This document shows positions 30,874 to 38,724 of a stretch of 42,696 bases of DNA, piece after piece. The notes under the pieces were generated by a model that saw only the letters and a list, made by a program, of their open reading frames with translations, was not told the origin of the DNA and did no database searches. The first letter of the stretch is position 1; every line of letters begins with the position of its first letter. This DNA is from Nocardia donostiensis (GTDB lineage Bacteria > Actinomycetota > Actinomycetes > Mycobacteriales > Mycobacteriaceae). Where the stretch lies: assembly GCF_002081715.1 (NCBI RefSeq), contig NZ_MUKP01000041.1:1-42696 (forward strand), given 5' to 3'. Both the position numbers and the translations under genes were made by a program.

Positions 30874-32598
30874 TCAGCCGCGAGACGGGTATACGGGTAC
30901 GTCGTCGTCCCAAGGCTGGCGTGTCACCATATCGGCGACCCGGACCGTGCCGTTTTCGAATTCGCCGGTTGCAGCGTCGACGAGCCGGTAACGCTGGGTC
31001 TGCCTGTGGATCGGCTGTGCGTCGAGCAGCACCACCCGCACCTCACCGGGTTCGAATCCGCAGCGTTGCTGTAGCGCGGCGATCAACTGTTCGTTGTGCA
31101 TATGGCCGTCGCCGAAGTTCCAGCCGATGGCGGTGGAGCAGATGCGTTCACCGTCGGTGATGGTGTAATCGTCTTCGTTCTGCCCGGCCATCGCGCGATG
31201 CGCCAGGGTGAACAGGGCTTTGCCGTGGGTGTTGAAGGCACGGAACGCGTATCCCAGATACAGCGGGATCTGCGCCGCCTCCTTACTGCCGAAACGTCGT
31301 TCCAGCTGGGCGGCAGGCATGCTCGCGATGGCGACGATGCCGTTGCTGATCTTCTCGGTCGCCGATGGCTTGATACACCACAGCGTGGTGTCCCAGTTGC
31401 CCGCGTAATACCGCATTCCGGGCAGGAACGAGATCTTGCGCGGGAACAAGTTACCGAGTGCCACGATGCTCGCGATCACTACGAACAGGATCACCACGGG
31501 CAGTGGGTTGTGCAGATCGGTGACCTGCACATCGGCGTGGGCGACGAACAGTGTCAGCAGCCCGAAGATCATGAAGACGTTCCACTCCAGCGGCACGCCC
31601 ATCGGTATCGCGGTGAGGATCACCAGGTGGAAGCAGATCAGCACTATCGCGGCGATCGTGGTCGGCCACCCGCCGCCGCTGAAGAACAGCACCAGCGGCG
31701 CGCACATCTCCACCGCGGTGCCGCCATGGGCGAACAGTCGCGACAGCCGCCCCGGCCGCAAGTCGTCGGGGAAACGCTCGAAGAACATTCGCTTGATGGC
31801 CCGCGGCCGGATGACCGGGCTGTTGGACATCATCGTCGACACCACGAACGGGAAATGCTTGTTCAGCTTGGATACCGCCGCGCCCATCCAGATCACGACG
31901 AAGACCACTTTCGCGGCGACGATCATATCCACACCGGCGAACAGGAAGGTGACCGCCAAAGTGCCGTACACCTCACCGCGAGCGGCCAGGAAGATCACCT
32001 TGTCGCGCAGCCCCAGCACGGCCAGGATCACGAGTATCGCCACGATCTGCCATGTCGGTAGCACCCCGACAGTGGTGTCGAGCGCCGGGATCGGGCCGGT
32101 GCCGTCGGAGAACAACGCCACCACCAGCATGATCAGCAGCGCCGCGTACAGCAGTATCTCGACCGGTGTCCGAGTCGTGCCCGCGGTGAACGGCACCCGC
32201 CCTGGCCACGGCGGCAACCGGATGGTGCGCGGCCGCAGCCAGTACAGGATCGACCCCATCGGCGGAAAGTATCTGTTGTTCAGCGGCCCGAACCCGCAGC
32301 CGAGCCCGACTACCTCGAACAGCATCGTGAACAGCACGACCTTCTGGAACACGATCGGCTCGGACCACCACGACCCGACATCGGTGAACCCGTCGATACC
32401 CTCGGTCGCCAGCGCGAACAGCCACGCCCCCAGCACATAGAGCGCGATCTTGCCGACATAGAACAGATGCAGCACAACCGGCGTCCCGAACCCGACCTCG
32501 GCCCAGTGTCTGGCCATCGGGCGAATCTTCTCCGCTCTGCTGCCCTTGCTCCATTCCGCCATATCGAGCACCGGCATTTCGGCCCGGAGGAATCCCAT
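30874..32598 (-). CDS. DUF3556 multi-pass membrane protein
   Basis: About 574 residues with around 8-10 hydrophobic segments between residues 30 and 400, then a ~170-residue soluble C-terminal part. Family-like segments are MPVLDMAEWSKGSRAEKIRP, GSILYWLRPRTIRLPPWPGR and AIKRMFFERFPDDLRPGR. DUF3556 is found in mycolate-containing actinomycetes and its function is unknown. The start is taken as ATG 32598; ATG 32577 and upstream in-frame codons to 32700 are alternatives. A KstR-like palindrome lies ~120 nt upstream, suggesting a link to sterol or lipid catabolism. Confidence 0.82.
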   Translation of the reverse strand: MGFLRAEMPVLDMAEWSKGSRAEKIRPMARHWAEVGFGTPVVLHLFYVGKIALYVLGAWLFALATEGIDGFTDVGSWWSEPIVFQKVVLFTMLFEVVGLGCGFGPLNNRYFPPMGSILYWLRPRTIRLPPWPGRVPFTAGTTRTPVEILLYAALLIMLVVALFSDGTGPIPALDTTVGVLPTWQIVAILVILAVLGLRDKVIFLAARGEVYGTLAVTFLFAGVDMIVAAKVVFVVIWMGAAVSKLNKHFPFVVSTMMSNSPVIRPRAIKRMFFERFPDDLRPGRLSRLFAHGGTAVEMCAPLVLFFSGGGWPTTIAAIVLICFHLVILTAIPMGVPLEWNVFMIFGLLTLFVAHADVQVTDLHNPLPVVILFVVIASIVALGNLFPRKISFLPGMRYYAGNWDTTLWCIKPSATEKISNGIVAIASMPAAQLERRFGSKEAAQIPLYLGYAFRAFNTHGKALFTLAHRAMAGQNEDDYTITDGERICSTAIGWNFGDGHMHNEQLIAALQQRCGFEPGEVRVVLLDAQPIHRQTQRYRLVDAATGEFENGTVRVADMVTRQPWDDDVPVYPSRG

Positions 32599-32716
32599 AC
32601 CCAGTCCGTTCTGTCTTCGACGCGTCGAGCAGCCCTTGCCCCTGGGTGAGGTGCCGCTCGACGGCAGCAATCCAGGGCCGATCATGACACGAGCAGCCAA
32701 CAGAAGGAGCGGTTTT

Positions 32717-32732
32717 TAGAAACATGTTCTAG
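32717..32732 (-). promoter_or_regulatory. KstR-like operator upstream of DUF3556 gene
   Basis: Read on the minus strand the site is CTAGAACATGTTTCTA. The KstR consensus TNNAACNNGTTNNA matches at seven of eight fixed positions; one half-site has an extra T. It lies ~120 nt before the DUF3556 start. KstR represses cholesterol-catabolism genes in mycobacteria and Rhodococcus; its involvement here is inferred. Confidence 0.5.
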
Positions 32733-32744
32733 TTTCAGCGGCGG

Positions 32745-33161
32745 TCAGGCAGATGAGCCGGAGCCACCAGGAAGGGGCCGCACCCACCCAGGCTGGTCAT
32801 CCACCCACACCGCAGGCATCGGCAACGTTTTGTCCTCGACCACACACTTCCACAGCAGCTCATACGAGAGCCCGTAATAGCGCCGCATCTGCGCCGTATC
32901 CCAATACGCGGTCGGCTCAGGACGCTCGACGGGGCAGCCTGACATCGTCCACATTTCCGCGCATTCCGCCGCCCACCCGCAGCGCCTCCGCTCGCCGAGC
33001 ACCACGTCCGGGCCGGGTACCCAAATGGGACCGTCGATCCGCCACCGTGACAGGGAGACCGGAGCCACCCCGGCGATCGTCGCGAATGCGGTGACGCCGA
33101 GATATCTGGGTGCTGTGCTCATGCGGTCGGCGGTGGCGCGCAGGCGGGCTCGATCCCTCAC
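32745..33161 (-). CDS. Protein with two tandem excisionase-like winged HTH units
   Basis: 138 residues. Two similar segments are visible. The first (about 20-66) has FATIAGVAPVSLSRWRIDG, then VPGPDVVLG and GW. The second (about 88-132) has RRYYGLSYELLWKCVVEDK, then LPMPAVWVDDQPGWVRP. Each resembles the AlpA/excisionase winged helix: helix-turn-helix, then a Pro-rich wing and a closing Gly-Trp. GTG 33161 overlaps the previous stop (GTGA), so it is the last of four coupled genes. It may be an Xis-like accessory protein of a lost element, or a regulator; no integrase is present. Confidence 0.65.
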   Translation of the reverse strand: MRDRARLRATADRMSTAPRYLGVTAFATIAGVAPVSLSRWRIDGPIWVPGPDVVLGERRRCGWAAECAEMWTMSGCPVERPEPTAYWDTAQMRRYYGLSYELLWKCVVEDKTLPMPAVWVDDQPGWVRPLPGGSGSSA

Positions 33162-33292
33162 TCCTCGACCTCGCCATCGATATAGCGGGGTTCGTCGTCG
33201 GGATCGAGAGGGTGACCGTCGGTGCCAACGGCATACCAGCTGCCGTCGTGATGCTGCACCATCCCTTGAAATTCAGGTTCGCGACTGGCCAT
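33158..33292 (-). CDS. 44-aa acidic small protein
   Basis: Reads MASREPEFQGMVQHHDGSWY, then AVGTDGHPLDPDDEPRYIDG and EVEE. It is strongly acidic at the C-terminus. ATG 33292 shares its A with the upstream stop (TGATG), and its own stop overlaps the next GTG. This tight coupling on both sides is the main evidence that it is a real gene. No family recognised. Confidence 0.6.
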   Translation of the reverse strand: MASREPEFQGMVQHHDGSWYAVGTDGHPLDPDDEPRYIDGEVEE

Positions 33293-33465
33293 CACATCAC
33301 CGTCGCCGCATACGAAAGGCTGTGCAGGTAGCGCTCACACCCACCATGCCCGGCATGCGCAGCAAGCAGATACCGCGCCTCTTCGAGGCTTTCGGATCGG
33401 CCGTGATCACCGCATTTCTGCAGCCGCCACCGATTGATCTGCGCCGGTGTCGCGACCGCATTCAT
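33292..33465 (-). CDS. 57-aa small protein
   Basis: Begins MNAVATPAQINRWRLQKCGD and continues with a His/Cys-containing middle (CGDHG, HAGHGGCERYLHS). C18, H21, H40 and C43 could bind a metal ion, but this is speculative. ATG 33465 overlaps the stop of the 85-aa gene (ATGA), and its own stop overlaps the next ATG. No family recognised. Confidence 0.6.
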   Translation of the reverse strand: MNAVATPAQINRWRLQKCGDHGRSESLEEARYLLAAHAGHGGCERYLHSLSYAATVM

Positions 33466-33719
33466 CGGACGAGCCCTTCTATGCGCCGGTCCGGTATGAA
33501 ATGCCCGGCGTTGTAGAGGGTTCGAGCGGCGGCAAGTTTGCGGTCACAGCTGTTGAGGTTGCAGCGGCGGTGTAGCTGCATCACCGTATGCGCTTCGGTG
33601 AGCGTCATCGACTGGCTGTCGTCGTAGTCGGCTCGCGTGTAGGGCAGGGTGTAGATGGTGCCGACGAGAGCGATCGTGACAGTTGCCGCGACGGCGAAAA
33701 GAACCAGCAATTCGGGCAT
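33462..33719 (-). CDS. 85-aa protein with N-terminal membrane/signal segment
   Basis: MPELLVLFAVAATVTIALVG forms one hydrophobic helix, followed by ~60 residues containing two cysteines in RRCNLNSCDRK. It could be a membrane-anchored or exported peptide. It is the first of four coupled small genes and faces the XRE regulator across a 163-bp gap with a palindrome. The ribosome site is weak. Function unknown. Confidence 0.65.
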   Translation of the reverse strand: MPELLVLFAVAATVTIALVGTIYTLPYTRADYDDSQSMTLTEAHTVMQLHRRCNLNSCDRKLAAARTLYNAGHFIPDRRIEGLVR

Positions 33720-33821
33720 CTTGTTGCCTCACTGGATGTCGTTGTGTCGTTTGAAGTCCCCAGCGAGATGTCGGGGAGATTGTGCCGGGTGACCAAACTG
33801 TGCCCGAATTCAATCTGAGGA

Positions 33822-33842
33822 AGTACGAAGCTTTTTCGTACT
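33822..33842. promoter_or_regulatory. Palindrome between the XRE regulator and the small-gene operon
   Basis: AGTACGAA (33822-33829) and TTCGTACT (33835-33842) form a perfect 8-bp inverted repeat with a 5-nt centre. It is ~41 nt upstream of the XRE start and ~103 nt from the divergent 85-aa gene, a suitable operator for both. Confidence 0.7.
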
Positions 33843-33882
33843 CTCAGCACTCAGGGCAGCGTTAGATAGAGGGGTGACCGCA

Positions 33883-35091
33883 ATGACCGAAGACCGTGGT
33901 GGCGTAGCGACGCGCGTTGCTCAAGCTCGGAAGCTGGCCGGACTCACCCAGCGACAACTCGCGACGAAGGCTAATGTATCGGTCGGTCTAGTCCGGTCGG
34001 TCGAGCAGCGCCGGGTCCCAGCCACGCCCGCGTTCCTCGGCGCCGTGTCCAAGGCGCTGCGCGTCAGTGTCTCCGATCTCACCGGGCAGCCGTACCCGCC
34101 TGCGCCGGGTCCCGATACTGAGGTGCACGCCGCGGTCGCTGCGCTTCGCACCGAACTGGCCGCCTACGACATCGACAACGCCAACGTTCTGGAGGTACGT
34201 CCTCTGCGACAGGTCGCGGCGGATGTCGAGAAGGTGTGCCTGTGGCGGCGTGCTGCCGCGTTCCACCGCCTCGCCGAGGAGCTGCCGACGCTACTCGGCG
34301 AAGTCCGCACTGCAGTGCACCGCAGCAATGGTCGCGACCAGGACCAGGCGCTGACGTTGCTGTGCGAGCTGTACTACTCATCGCACAGCCTCGCTCACAA
34401 GCTAGGCTACACAGATCTCGCCACGGTGGCTGTCGACCGGCTGGCGTGGGCAGCGAACAAGGCAAACGACCAGTTGTGGATCGCGGCCAGCCAGTTCCAC
34501 CGCGCCGCTCTGCTGACTTCCGGCGGCGACTGGACAGCCGCCCTCAACTTCCTGGAACGTTGCCGCTCAGATATCGAACCGCGGCTCAGCATCGGTCGCC
34601 GCCACGACTTGATCTCCTGGGGTGGGCTGCATTTGCAATCCGGTCTGGCCGCCTCACGGTCCGGGAAGCAGGACCTTGCCGATGCTCACTTGGACGAAGC
34701 TCGCCAGACCGCAATCCGGCTTGGTGATGACCTCGACCCGATCCTGTCGTTCGGTCCCACGAACGTCGACATCTGGTCAGTGGCGCTCGCCGTCGAAGCG
34801 ATGGACGGTACCGAAGCGCTCAACCGCGCGCGTTCATTGGTCATTCCCGCAGACGCGCCGAAAGAACGGGCCGGTCACCACTACATCGATCTGTCTCGCG
34901 CCTACCTGTTGCACGGCGACCGATGTCGTGCATTCAACGCATTGCAGACGGCAAAGAACGTCGCGCCGTCACAAACCAGGTACAACCCGATGGTTCATGA
35001 GACCGTGCGTGCCCTGGCACGAGCTGAGGCGCGGACGGTGGACACAGTGCATGGATTCGCTGTCTGGTGCGGAATCACCGACCGGCTCTGA
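33883..35091 (+). CDS. XRE family regulator with TPR-like C-terminal domain
   Basis: 402 residues. The N-terminal HTH is ATRVAQARKLAGLTQRQLAT, then KANVSVGLVRSVEQRR. The rest (~90-400) is helical with TPR-like repeats (for example LCELYYSSHSLAHKLGYTD, AASQFHRAALLTSGGDWTAA and YIDLSRAYLLHGDRCRAFNA). ATG 33883 has GAGGGG 7 nt upstream. The architecture of XRE HTH plus TPR resembles peptide-sensing RRNPP regulators, but related proteins are also very common in Streptomyces and Nocardia next to small genes. It is convergent with the ABM gene with a 3-nt gap. Confidence 0.9.
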   Translation: MTEDRGGVATRVAQARKLAGLTQRQLATKANVSVGLVRSVEQRRVPATPAFLGAVSKALRVSVSDLTGQPYPPAPGPDTEVHAAVAALRTELAAYDIDNANVLEVRPLRQVAADVEKVCLWRRAAAFHRLAEELPTLLGEVRTAVHRSNGRDQDQALTLLCELYYSSHSLAHKLGYTDLATVAVDRLAWAANKANDQLWIAASQFHRAALLTSGGDWTAALNFLERCRSDIEPRLSIGRRHDLISWGGLHLQSGLAASRSGKQDLADAHLDEARQTAIRLGDDLDPILSFGPTNVDIWSVALAVEAMDGTEALNRARSLVIPADAPKERAGHHYIDLSRAYLLHGDRCRAFNALQTAKNVAPSQTRYNPMVHETVRALARAEARTVDTVHGFAVWCGITDRL

Positions 35092-35094
35092 CCA

Positions 35095-35409
35095 TTACTC
35101 GCCAGCGGGTAGCCCCTTCGCGGCCGCCAGGGTCAGGAACTCGACCCGGAAGTCGGCGACGTAATTGCTGCGCTGATCGAGGAACCGCCGGGTGTGCGGC
35201 TGCCGTTCGTGTTCCTCGAACGCATCTCGGTCGCGGTAGACTTCGTAGAACACCCGCGCCAGCGGCTCGCTCTCGACAGTATGTGTGCTGTAGACCAGTG
35301 TGCCGGGTTCGTGATCGATGATGCCCTGCACTGTCTCCTCCACAAGCTGGTCAAAAGCTGCGGCCTTATCAGCATCCTGCAGTTCGAATCTCACGACGAG
35401 TGCGTACAC
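35095..35409 (-). CDS. Antibiotic biosynthesis monooxygenase (ABM) domain protein, putative quinol monooxygenase
   Basis: 104 residues with the dimeric ferredoxin-like ABM fold: MYALVVRFELQDADKAAAF, EPGTLVYSTHTVESEP, VFYEVYRDRDAFEEHE and FRVEFLTLA. These cofactor-free enzymes oxidise quinols or similar aromatics. The histidine and aromatic residues of the YgiN type are present (HEPGT, YEVY, H in HERQPHTRRF). Its stop lies 3 nt from the stop of the XRE regulator. No pathway partner is adjacent. Confidence 0.85.
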   Translation of the reverse strand: MYALVVRFELQDADKAAAFDQLVEETVQGIIDHEPGTLVYSTHTVESEPLARVFYEVYRDRDAFEEHERQPHTRRFLDQRSNYVADFRVEFLTLAAAKGLPAGE

Positions 35410-35555
35410 ATACTCACTGTAGGCGCACCAGGCCCTCAGCTCAGCGTATTCGCATCACCGCTTCGACAGCATTGTCAGCAGGGCCACGCGGCCGGAGGTC
35501 TCGAAATATTACAAAATGAGCTGCTCTCCTCGCCCTAGTCGTGCATCGTATCCCT

Positions 35556-36200
35556 ATGAAAGATGAGGGGGCGTCGAACCTTGACCATATCTACCCGGCG
35601 TTGGGCAGGCTCGTCGTCAACAGTGGCTTCATGGAGACGCACCTACGGTTGCTCGTGTCGTGGCTCGCAGATATCGATGACGCATCAATAATATTCGATG
35701 GTCAGTCCGTTGATTGGCTCACCCAGTCCGGCCAAGCCATACTGCGCGAGCTGAAACAAACCAAGGACTTCAGGCTCCAGGACTGTGAGCGTTTCGAAAA
35801 TGCACTTGCGAGAGCGAAAAAGCTGAACGGTCAGCGCAACTTGTACGTGCATGGGCACTGGAGCGTGCACAATATGCTCGATGATTACACGCCCAGGCCT
35901 CGGACCAGCCCCGAAGACCACCGCATCTTTTACGTATGCCGCAGCCGCCTGCGCAGGGCGATCGAAGAATATGAGGTGGCAGTGGTTGATGTCGAAACGC
36001 TCGCCGACCAAATGTTGGAACTAGTACATGAGATCGATGAAGCAGTACATGAAGGCAATATTCTTCGCTGGGTGGTGTTGCAGCTCGACCCACCACCTAC
36101 GTTCCCAGACGAACTGAATTCCGCAGCGCTCAACGCTCTGCGCCGGGTGATGCATAAAAGGGCAGTTCGCAAGGGACAGGATGTGCCACCTCCGAGCTGA
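35556..36200 (+). CDS. HEPN-like hypothetical protein
   Basis: About 214 helical residues. The first helices contain GRLVVNSGFMETHLRLLVSW. QRNLYVHGHW (near nt 35832-35861) fits the HEPN RNase motif R-N-x-x-x-H (Rx4H). The following helices (DVETLADQMLELVHEIDEAV) suit a HEPN bundle. Many HEPN proteins cut RNA in defence or toxin-antitoxin systems, but no MNT-type antitoxin is adjacent. The gene has lower GC than the core genes, and its ribosome site is weak at both GTG 35541 and ATG 35556. Assignment rests on motif and fold pattern only. Confidence 0.6.
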   Translation: MKDEGASNLDHIYPALGRLVVNSGFMETHLRLLVSWLADIDDASIIFDGQSVDWLTQSGQAILRELKQTKDFRLQDCERFENALARAKKLNGQRNLYVHGHWSVHNMLDDYTPRPRTSPEDHRIFYVCRSRLRRAIEEYEVAVVDVETLADQMLELVHEIDEAVHEGNILRWVVLQLDPPPTFPDELNSAALNALRRVMHKRAVRKGQDVPPPS

Positions 36201-36298
36201 AGATCGTACGATTTCTATGCACTCTGTGCCCGGCCCCAGCCGATGATGCCGCAGCCAGCCAGCTCAATCCCAGATGGCGAAATTCGGCAACAACTCTG

Positions 36299-37108
36299 TT
36301 AGGTGACGGGCTCGTGCCGAGGACGAACCACGACAATGGTTTTGTCGTCGTGACGCTTCGACCGTGGTAGTGCTTGTCCGTCCGGGTCGCTATTGGCCTC
36401 CCAGTCGGTGCAGAAGGCAAGAAGGGCTCGGAGCTCTTCGGCTGAGCAGTCGGCGATCCGCTGCCAAGGAATGCCTAGTGCGGTCAGGACCTCGAAAGCA
36501 CCATCTGTTGCTGCGATCACCCAGGAGACAAACCGGAGGGGATAGCGCCGAGTGATCGCATGGGCGGCGGCGGAAGGCTCGGCCTCGGCGATCCAATATC
36601 CGCCAGGCTGGTTGCGATGCTGGCGTTCTCGACGCTGCAGGGCTTGAAGTAATTGGTGGTGTTGGTGGTCGAAACCAGCTCCGGCAGAGAGTCGCTGTCG
36701 GTATCGGTCGGCCTCCGGGATGCCGAGTTGGGCTAAGCGGTCGTCCACGATGACCTCTTCGGAGCCGTCGGCAAACCTGATGATGACGGCCGAGTCACCG
36801 AGTACCAGAATTTCGAGGAGTTGTTTGTTGAACCACACGATTACCACGGTGCTGGAGGGTGACTTGCCCGGCTCCAGCCCGAGCCGTATCGCTGTTGCCT
36901 GGATGGCCTCGGCCAGTACGACTGGAAGATCGGCACCATCAGTAAGACGTGTACTCAGCTGATTGCCGAGCACATCAACATAATCACCGGCCGGTTGGGT
37001 CCCTGGCTCGTAGGCGCTCGCGCCGTCAAGCAGTACCACGGCATTTTCAGTTGTGATGACGCGGTCCTCATCGGATTCCGCGGGCACTTGGGCTGCTGCG
37101 ATCTCCAT
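36299..37108 (-). CDS. PP2C-like protein phosphatase
   Basis: 269 residues. PP2C motifs are present in order: ESDEDRVI, VVLLDGAS (metal Asp), SSTVVIVW, ILVLGDSAVIIR, VIAATDGAF (metal Asp) and KRHDDKTIVVV (metal Asp). The DGAS variant replaces the usual DGMGG, as in a subgroup of small bacterial phosphatases. It should dephosphorylate Ser/Thr. ATG 37108 has GAGG 5 nt upstream; GTG 37114 is an alternative. No kinase is nearby. It converges on the HEPN-like gene. Confidence 0.85.
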   Translation of the reverse strand: MEIAAAQVPAESDEDRVITTENAVVLLDGASAYEPGTQPAGDYVDVLGNQLSTRLTDGADLPVVLAEAIQATAIRLGLEPGKSPSSTVVIVWFNKQLLEILVLGDSAVIIRFADGSEEVIVDDRLAQLGIPEADRYRQRLSAGAGFDHQHHQLLQALQRRERQHRNQPGGYWIAEAEPSAAAHAITRRYPLRFVSWVIAATDGAFEVLTALGIPWQRIADCSAEELRALLAFCTDWEANSDPDGQALPRSKRHDDKTIVVVRPRHEPVT

Positions 37109-37193
37109 GATCACCTCGTGTTATGTAAGGACCAACCATCAGGTGACGAGCAGCAGCCCATACGGTTGAGTCGATCCCTGCTTGTAGGGTTCA

Positions 37194-37209
37194 ATCGTGG
37201 CTCCACGAT
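37194..37209. promoter_or_regulatory. 16-bp palindrome upstream of the PP2C gene
   Basis: ATCGTGG (37194-37200) and CCACGAT (37203-37209) form a perfect inverted repeat around CT. It lies ~86 nt upstream of the PP2C start. It may be an operator. Confidence 0.4.
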
Positions 37210-37445
37210 GGCGCTACCGGGCGAGATAGTGAGAACCTGGCCGCCGTGAGGTCGGCCAGCGGTTCGAGGTGTCGCTGAAGACATCCTGACTCCGCCCGCA
37301 CAGTGGCGAGATTCGAGTCACTGCTGGTTACACCTCAGCAACAGTTCCCTCGGCACCGCGTGCGCCATTCACGTTCCGCCCGTTCTGCCGCTGTCACCGG
37401 AAGGATGTTCAGAACTGTCGTTGTCGGTGCCGCCGGCGGCCGCAA
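37210..37445. other. Intergenic region without a recognisable gene
   Basis: Together with 37109-37193 this is a 337-bp gap. No open frame with a credible start, no tRNA and no strong terminator were seen on either strand. Confidence 0.5.
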
Positions 37446-37817
37446 CTAGGCCAAAGGTTCCTTGCCCCCAAGGAACATCTCGAACGACTTGTAGTCATCG
37501 ATGCTGGCGAAATGCCGCGAGTACAGATCAACTGTGGTAGCCGAATCCAGTGGATCGATCACCTCGTTCACGTCGATCACGGCATAAAGTTTGACATAAC
37601 TGCCGTCTTCGGACTCCGTCACCTCACGGTCGATATGCTCATTGGCCAGGCCCCTCGCCTGATCGGGATCTTCAGCCCAGACCAGTACGAAATCTTCGCG
37701 GTAGTACACACCCTGACCACCGACTTTCCCCATTTCATAGACGATTAGGGCGATGTGGGGTTTCCTACCCGCTGCGGGTCCGCCGATCGGTGAGTTGGTC
37801 ACTTCTGAATCGTCCAT
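37446..37817 (-). CDS. DUF4288-like protein
   Basis: 123 residues. HIALIVYEMGKVGGQGVYYR, then EDFVLVWAEDPDQARGLANE, resembles the small DUF4288 family, in which an aromatic strand is followed by an E..vLv.A.d..eA pattern. Some members sit beside polymorphic toxins as possible immunity proteins. Here a toxin fragment and another possible immunity gene lie 0.3-0.9 kb upstream on the same strand, which fits an immunity-gene cluster. Low GC. The ribosome site is weak. Function not established. Confidence 0.55.
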   Translation of the reverse strand: MDDSEVTNSPIGGPAAGRKPHIALIVYEMGKVGGQGVYYREDFVLVWAEDPDQARGLANEHIDREVTESEDGSYVKLYAVIDVNEVIDPLDSATTVDLYSRHFASIDDYKSFEMFLGGKEPLA

Positions 37818-38117
37818 CCGTGAGTATTTTTTAGCTTTCCTGACTTACGGGTCGTTAGACGCTTCACTCTTGATCGCAGCGAGAGTGCTGTTCAGCTACT
37901 GCGTCGGGAATTCAGCTTTCGCTGGACCATGTCGCATCTACCCAGAAAGACTGAGCTGTCTCCCCAAGAACAGAAATCTCCGGGACGCCCGGCGCCCCGA
38001 CTTATGCTTGCAGGCCCCCAGGACCGATGGCGGACCCGACAAAGTTGCAGGCGATGACGCCAAGGCATGCGAGAGACAGCGGTAGGGTGTGGCGTGAACT
38101 GCAGGACCACGCCTTGC
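37818..38117. other. Intergenic region without a recognisable gene
   Basis: Short open frames occur on both strands, but none has a ribosome site or a familiar domain. The mixed codon use suggests decayed DNA between accessory genes. Confidence 0.4.
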
Positions 38118-38510
38118 TCAACGCTCGGCCAGAAGCTGGCGGAAATCGTACACCAGCACTCCATTGTATCTACCCTCCCTGTGCAGGGCTTCGAACAATT
38201 TCCTGGCCGTCGACTCTTCGCGGCGCCTATCGGAGTCCAGGTCTCTGATGGTGACGACTATCGGATACTTCGAGAATGGAATCCTATAGTCATCGTCGTA
38301 ATCGTGAGTTAGTTCGACATCGATAATGTAATTTCCGAGGTCGAACAGGTACCCGGTTCCTCCATTCCTTGAAATCGAGTCTTCGGCCCCTTTTCCGGTG
38401 ATTCGTTGTATATCTTCGATCAGGTCCAACTCATTGTTGGATGGCTTGGTGAAGATCTCGTAGTGTGCGCTCAAGTCCAATTCCTCATGGCCAGACGATT
38501 TCCCAGCCAT
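38118..38510 (-). CDS. Possible immunity protein for the adjacent nuclease-toxin fragment
   Basis: 130 residues, acidic, low GC. Segments are HYEIFTKPSNNELDLIEDIQ, GYLFDLGNYIIDVELTHDYD and KYPIVVTIRDLDSD. No family is recognised. The assignment rests on position: it overlaps the 3' end of a CdiA-type toxin fragment by 26 nt on the same strand, the usual order of toxin then immunity gene. The start is uncertain: ATG 38510 lacks a ribosome site, while a TTG near 38477 lies 7-8 nt after GAGGA. Acidity fits binding a basic nuclease. Confidence 0.5.
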   Translation of the reverse strand: MAGKSSGHEELDLSAHYEIFTKPSNNELDLIEDIQRITGKGAEDSISRNGGTGYLFDLGNYIIDVELTHDYDDDYRIPFSKYPIVVTIRDLDSDRRREESTARKLFEALHREGRYNGVLVYDFRQLLAER

Positions 38511-38724
38511 CGCCTACTATTCGAATCGATTTCATCTTATCCGGATTCGCCCCAAGGAACCGTCCAAGACCTCGTTGTGCTTCCTGTTGGGTCAGGCCGC
38601 TACCTCGCGCATCGAGTATCGCGCTATCAGCCTGACCCTTAGCGCTGTTCAACGCGTTCTTTACGCTGTTGTTGCTGGCGCCATCCCTGCACGCTGGAAG
38701 ACGCGGAGCAACGAAACCGGACAC
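38485..38724 (-). pseudogene. C-terminal fragment of a CdiA-type nuclease toxin
   Basis: About 60 residues resemble the end of a CdiA-CT-like tRNA nuclease domain: NNSVKNALNSAKGQADSAIL, DARGSGLTQQEAQRGLGRFL and MKSIRIVGDGWEIVWP. In such domains a catalytic E-x-K strand should lie ~10 residues before the first block. Here that part is missing and is replaced by unrelated sequence (MSGFVAPRLPACRDGA). The delivery part of the toxin is also absent. So this is a broken cassette, with its presumed immunity gene still intact. Confidence 0.55.

Noticed and set aside
33874..35091. XRE regulator as a DUF5753-type partner of the DUF397 gene
   Set aside because: Its C-terminal region is TPR-like, not DUF5753, and it lies 32 kb from the DUF397 gene.
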